DNA of 22,667 nucleotides, taken from the IMG/VR virus record IMGVR_UViG_3300030419_006921, positions 1 to 22,667 of that record, one strand, 5' to 3'. The notes below the pieces were generated by a model. That model saw nothing but the letters and a program-made list of their open reading frames with translations, was not told the DNA's origin and ran no database searches. The stretch comes from a virus. The translations under genes and the position numbers were made by a program. Below are positions 21,558 to 22,667 of the stretch, piece after piece (the stretch's first letter is position 1; each line of letters begins with the position of its first letter).

Positions 21558-22667
21558 ATGTTAAAGAATTTAGTAATAGGTTTACTTATAACCTCGTCTT
21601 TGTTGGCTGAAAATGAAATACTAAAGTTCTTAAAGTATTCAACGGCATACGCCAGTTTCAGTTTAAATGCACCTCGATTCCAAGACGATAGATTTGCTAT
21701 TGTTGGTGGATTAAGTACTGGTGACTTGGTTGTAGAGAGAACTAATAGAGATTTAAAACCTGACTTTCAAACTTCTTTTGGACTTCGTAAAATTGGTAGA
21801 TTTCAATACGAACCAAAACGAGGTGTAAAAAGTGCTGGTAAGGGTGGAACCTGGTATGATGGTACGGAGTCAAATTATAACGAAAGTGCAACATTCGGGC
21901 CTGTAAAAGGTTGGGAATATTTACTTAAATTCTCAGAAGGTAGACAATGGGGTAATGAGTATATTAATCAAGAATATTGGGTACGATACATCGGTGATTG
22001 GGCGATGGCAAAAGTAGGATGGACGGAATTAGGATTAGAAGATATTAGTTATGTTCATGGAGATTTGAGAGTACATCTCACACCTGAAGTTTTAAATAAT
22101 AAATTACATTTTTCACTTGGATTAAAACACAGACAACATCCTGTATATGGGTTTGATGCCATGGTATTGGACACGACTTGGTATCGTGGTTCATGGTGGG
22201 CATTTGCTGAGGATGCTTTTGGTATCGATGATAATATGTGGTATCAAGAAGATATGTTAGAAGGATATGATGAAGATGGTAATCCAATTTGGAAACATGA
22301 TGAACTGTTAGAATTGGTAAACGGAGAATGGGTGAAAGTTGAAGGAGACGGGCCTTTTTGGAATGGTCGTGGTGAGTATTGGGGACACGATTGGTTGTGG
22401 AGAGATGTTGATGGTAGGATATTTGCTTATACTGATAGAGAATACTTTATATATCACTTTCCAGGAATGTTAGAAAAGTATATAGGTGGAGTAAAAAAGA
22501 ATTTAGGATATCAAAGTGAAACATCACTTGTATTAGGATTGGACTTTTATCACTATGGTGATAATTGGTGGTTACACGCATGGGGTAATTGGTTACCAAT
22601 ACATTATGGACATACAAAACATTCTTATCAAAATGCATCATTATATCAGACACATTTAGACGAGGGA
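21558..22667 (+). CDS. Secreted Trp/Tyr-rich outer-membrane-like protein (3' truncated)
   Basis: 370 codons are visible and the frame is open to the window edge. The first 17 residues are a signal peptide (MLKNLVIGLLITSSLLA, then ENE), unlike any virion gene upstream, so the protein should be exported by the host Sec system. The rest alternates in short amphipathic strands rich in Trp and Tyr, such as SYVHGDLRVHLTPEVL, LHFSLGLKHRQHPVYGF and TSLVLGLDFYHYGDNWWLHA, as in outer-membrane beta-barrels or surface lipid/glycan-binding proteins. Acidic insertions (EDMLEGYDEDGNPIWKHDEL) could be long loops. TAGGAGA precedes the ATG. It follows the fibre genes by 52 bases without a visible terminator, so it may be late-expressed. 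Possibly a receptor-masking or nutrient-uptake protein. Family not recognised. Confidence 0.65.
   Translation, partial: MLKNLVIGLLITSSLLAENEILKFLKYSTAYASFSLNAPRFQDDRFAIVGGLSTGDLVVERTNRDLKPDFQTSFGLRKIGRFQYEPKRGVKSAGKGGTWYDGTESNYNESATFGPVKGWEYLLKFSEGRQWGNEYINQEYWVRYIGDWAMAKVGWTELGLEDISYVHGDLRVHLTPEVLNNKLHFSLGLKHRQHPVYGFDAMVLDTTWYRGSWWAFAEDAFGIDDNMWYQEDMLEGYDEDGNPIWKHDELLELVNGEWVKVEGDGPFWNGRGEYWGHDWLWRDVDGRIFAYTDREYFIYHFPGMLEKYIGGVKKNLGYQSETSLVLGLDFYHYGDNWWLHAWGNWLPIHYGHTKHSYQNASLYQTHLDEG

Noticed and set aside
1-22667. CRISPR array, rRNA, insertion sequence or integrase
   Set aside because: No regularly spaced direct repeats, rRNA-like sequence, transposase or recombinase motifs were seen on either strand.

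Overview
The window looks like part of the genome of a T4-type (probably distant 'far-T4') contractile-tailed phage from an aquatic, likely marine, diderm host. The DNA is AT-rich, coding density is very high, and genes abut or overlap by 1-4 bases. The phage assignment rests on a gp55-like late sigma factor (186-905) and a long plus-strand tail/baseplate operon. That operon includes a gp5-like spike (5602-7161), a gp25-like wedge protein (8239-8655), a gp6-like wedge protein of 661 residues (8666-10651) and several large Ser/Gly-rich tail proteins carrying LamG-like, PKD-like and DNRLRE-like modules. No integrase, tRNA, rRNA, IS element or CRISPR array is visible. The host is inferred only to be diderm, because the cargo includes type IV pilin-like, TonB-C-terminal-like and outer-membrane-like proteins.

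Layout: (a) 2-905, the end of an unidentified gene overlapping the late sigma factor gene, closed by a terminator at 962-985. (b) 906-1126, an intergenic region with three short hairpins of identical 7-5-7 geometry. (c) 1127-4404, a plus-strand cassette of envelope-type genes: two prepilin-like proteins, a membrane-anchored protein, a 40-residue membrane peptide, a secreted acidic protein, a secreted stand-alone TonB-C-like domain, a three-TM protein and a 32-residue membrane peptide. It ends in a bidirectional terminator at 4412-4439. (d) 4448-5003, two small minus-strand genes, a secreted lysine-rich peptide and a two-TM holin-like protein, separated by a terminator. (e) 5004-5208, a divergent intergenic region with a perfect T4 late-promoter octamer, TATAAATA, at 5097-5104. 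(f) 5209-21505, the baseplate/tail operon, with a [Fe-S] ferredoxin gene in the middle at 11791-12093. (g) 21558 to the window end, a secreted Trp/Tyr-rich, outer-membrane-like protein, truncated by the window edge.

How it fits together: the sigma factor is expected to drive TATAAATA-type late promoters and so the structural operon. The spike, gp25-like and gp6-like proteins build the baseplate. The large modular proteins probably form the baseplate periphery and fibres that contact the host. The envelope cassette is the most unusual part. Type IV pili and TonB-dependent receptors are common phage receptors, so pilin-like proteins, a free TonB-C-like domain and a surface protein together suggest host-surface remodelling or superinfection exclusion. 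That is inference, not something the sequence proves. The ferredoxin, translationally coupled to tail genes, is the second surprise.
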